From: Stenotrophomonas sp. SAU14A_NAIMI4_5
GTDB lineage: Bacteria; Pseudomonadota; Gammaproteobacteria; Xanthomonadales; Xanthomonadaceae
Direction of reading: 5' to 3'
Assembly: GCF_003086795.1 (NCBI RefSeq)
Contig: NZ_CP026003.1
Location: forward strand, 3,787,531 to 3,851,530
DNA: 64,000 nt
Part shown: piece by piece, positions 62,770 through 64,000 of the stretch
How the letters are laid out: every line of letters starts with the position of its first letter
How positions within the stretch are numbered: position 1 is the stretch's first letter
Made by a program: the position numbers and the translations under genes
Notes under the pieces: generated by a model
What the model saw: the letters and a program-made list of their open reading frames with translations, nothing else
Databases searched by the model: none
Told to the model about the DNA's origin: nothing

Positions 62770-62840
62770 GTAGGTGTCGACCTTGGTCGACACTGCCGGC
62801 CAGCGGCCGGCACTACCCGCCGGGCATGGCCCGGCGCTAC
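62770..62840. repeat. three SMAG-type palindromes
   Basis: GTAGGTGTCGACCTTGGTCG (62770-62793), TGCCGGCCAGCGGCCGGCAC with CTAC (to 62816) and GGGCATGGCCCGGCGCTAC (to 62840). The last one supplies the TAG stop (62839-62837) of the HAD gene. Confidence 0.88.
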
Positions 62841-63460
62841 CCGTTCTGTTGCCAGGCGGCCAACAACGCGCGGCAATCGGCGAAATGCCAATCCGCGCGG
62901 CCCGGCCACGGGTTGTCGGGCAGGTTGACCAGCACGGTGCGCGCTCCGGCGGCGCGGCCGCAGTCCAGGTCGTAGGCGTGGTCGCCCACCATCACCGCCG
63001 CGTCGGCACCGATGCCCCAACGCCGCAGATGCTGCTGCACGCCGTCGGGTGACGGCTTCGGCACCGCTTCATCGCGGCCGATGATGCAGCGATCGTCAAA
63101 CAGATCCCCTACCCCGATCGCATCCAGCGTCAGCTTGGCCAGCGCATGGTCGTTGCGGGTCAGGATGCCCAGCTGGCAACCGGCTGCGGCCAGCGCGCGC
63201 AGCAGCTCGACCGCGCCGGGCGCCGGCAGCGCGCCTTCGGCCAGGTCATGCTCGTGGGCCAGCAGCCAGGCGTGCTTGCGCGCCGCCTCCGCACCCGGCA
63301 GGCCCGCCAGGTGCACGAGGATGTCCGCGCTGGGCGGGATGCCCAGCTCGCGCTTGATGCGCTCGAAATCATGCATGGCCACGGTCAGCGTGCCATCCAT
63401 GTCGAACACCCAGTGGCGCACGGCCGACAATGCCGGCGCGTCCACGGCGGTGGCCGTCAC
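62837..63460 (-). CDS. HAD-superfamily hydrolase, phosphoglycolate-phosphatase-like
   Basis: 207 residues with GTG start at 63460, which overlaps the stop of the upstream gene as GTGA; a GTG two codons earlier is also possible. HAD motifs: VFDMDGTLT (I), LTRND (II), KPSPDG (III) and GDHAYDLDCG (IV). The small helical cap is typical of Gph-like phosphatases. Substrate unknown. Its stop codon lies inside a repeat. Confidence 0.88.
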   Translation of the reverse strand: MTATAVDAPALSAVRHWVFDMDGTLTVAMHDFERIKRELGIPPSADILVHLAGLPGAEAARKHAWLLAHEHDLAEGALPAPGAVELLRALAAAGCQLGILTRNDHALAKLTLDAIGVGDLFDDRCIIGRDEAVPKPSPDGVQQHLRRWGIGADAAVMVGDHAYDLDCGRAAGARTVLVNLPDNPWPGRADWHFADCRALLAAWQQNG

Positions 63461-64000
63461 TTCCACCACTGCGGCATGCGGCTGGTGTCCACGCCACCGG
63501 TCTCGAACACGGCCGTGCGGGTGCCACCGGCCTTCACCGGGAATTCGATGCTGATCGACTTGCCCTTCTGCGCCAGCTTCCACAGCGCCTTCTGGTCGGT
63601 GATGAACATGGCGATGGCCTCATCGGTCTTCGGCCGCCAGGCCGCCATCGAGATCGGTTTGCCATCGTCCACGGTCACCTTCACCGTGCACTGCGGGCAG
63701 CGGAAATCACCGGCCTGCAGCACCAGATAGGCATGCCGCTTCCATTCGGGATGGTCGCGGAACACCAGCTGCACCGGCTTGGCGCCGCTGCCGTCCACGT
63801 CCACCCGTTCCTTGCTGTAGATGGTGGCCGAGACCTGCTTGCCCTTGCTGCCGACCGGAATCTCGTTGTACTGCCACAGCGCCTGCATGCGGCGCAGGTC
63901 GCGCGCGGCATCGCCCTTGGCCTTCACTTCATCGAAGCCGGCGGCGATGCGCTCGGCCGCGGCGGTGTCCTTGTACTGGTCCAGCAGCGAACCACCGTGG
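63457..64000 (-). CDS. conserved protein of unknown function, 5' end beyond the window
   Basis: The frame is open from the right edge to 63457, about 180 residues. The visible part begins GGSLLDQYKDTAAAERIAAG and continues with YNEIPVGSKGKQVSATIYSK and FRCPQCTVKVTVDDGKPISM. The single CxxC and beta-rich character suggest a periplasmic or lipid-anchored protein whose signal lies outside the window. I do not recognise the family. It is translationally coupled to the HAD gene. Confidence 0.75.
   Translation of the reverse strand, partial: HGGSLLDQYKDTAAAERIAAGFDEVKAKGDAARDLRRMQALWQYNEIPVGSKGKQVSATIYSKERVDVDGSGAKPVQLVFRDHPEWKRHAYLVLQAGDFRCPQCTVKVTVDDGKPISMAAWRPKTDEAIAMFITDQKALWKLAQKGKSISIEFPVKAGGTRTAVFETGGVDTSRMPQWWK

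Overview
The window is a chromosomal stretch from a high-GC gammaproteobacterium of the family Xanthomonadaceae, most likely the Stenotrophomonas maltophilia complex. The inference rests on high GC, three large TonB-dependent receptors, the Xanthomonas-type layout of the N-acetylglucosamine genes, and dozens of short palindromes that begin with GTAG (SMAG-type REP elements) in the intergenic gaps. I see no tRNA, rRNA, transposase, prophage or CRISPR array. About 54 protein genes are supported; the first and last run off the window.

Region 1 (1-12.4 kb) holds an EamA exporter divergent from an Lrp regulator, an M23 peptidase, a siderophore receptor behind a Fur-like box, a second TonB-dependent receptor, a small secreted CxxC protein, an orphan ExbD, a soluble lytic transglycosylase and the CCA-adding enzyme. 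Region 2 (12.4-18.6 kb) holds an SseB-like protein, a small zinc-ribbon membrane protein, two tandem S41-type peptidase paralogues and a type V autotransporter.

Region 3 (18.9-31.1 kb) is a complete N-acetylglucosamine regulon. One operon reads leftward: transporter nagP, LacI regulator nagQ, SIS-type deaminase nagB-II, deacetylase nagA and membrane acyltransferase nagX. Divergent from it are a glucokinase-family GlcNAc kinase, an outer-membrane TonB receptor and a GH20 hexosaminidase. Together they would cut chito-oligomers, import them, phosphorylate GlcNAc, and deacetylate and deaminate it to fructose-6-P. The divergent promoter region carries several palindromes that suit a LacI-family operator.

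Region 4 (31.2-48.6 kb) is mixed housekeeping: VanZ, MidA-like methyltransferase, FolM-like pteridine reductase, FolK, an Anbu proteasome homologue, a three-gene phosphorelay, a BON protein, an oxidoreductase, 6-phosphogluconate dehydrogenase, a possible Tgl-like transglutaminase, a DUF2242 lipoprotein, Prc, LipA, LipB and YbeD. Between 40.5 and 41.1 kb lies a repeat-packed gap with a 111-bp inverted repeat and thirteen copies of a 13-bp tandem repeat.

Region 5 (48.8-61.4 kb) is the cell-elongation cluster, read leftward: mreB, mreC, mreD, mrdA, two tandem rodA paralogues, mltB, rlpA and dacC. An LpxR-like gene sits in opposite orientation between dacC and ybeD. The C-terminal tail of MreC is encoded almost wholly by palindromic repeats. 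Region 6 (61.7-64 kb) holds a PfkB-family kinase, a HAD hydrolase and a truncated gene of unknown function.

No wholly unprecedented multi-gene system is evident. The best leads are the repeat-encoded MreC tail, the tandem rodA pair, the orphan Anbu, the Tgl-like protein and the repeat gap at 40.6-41.1 kb.
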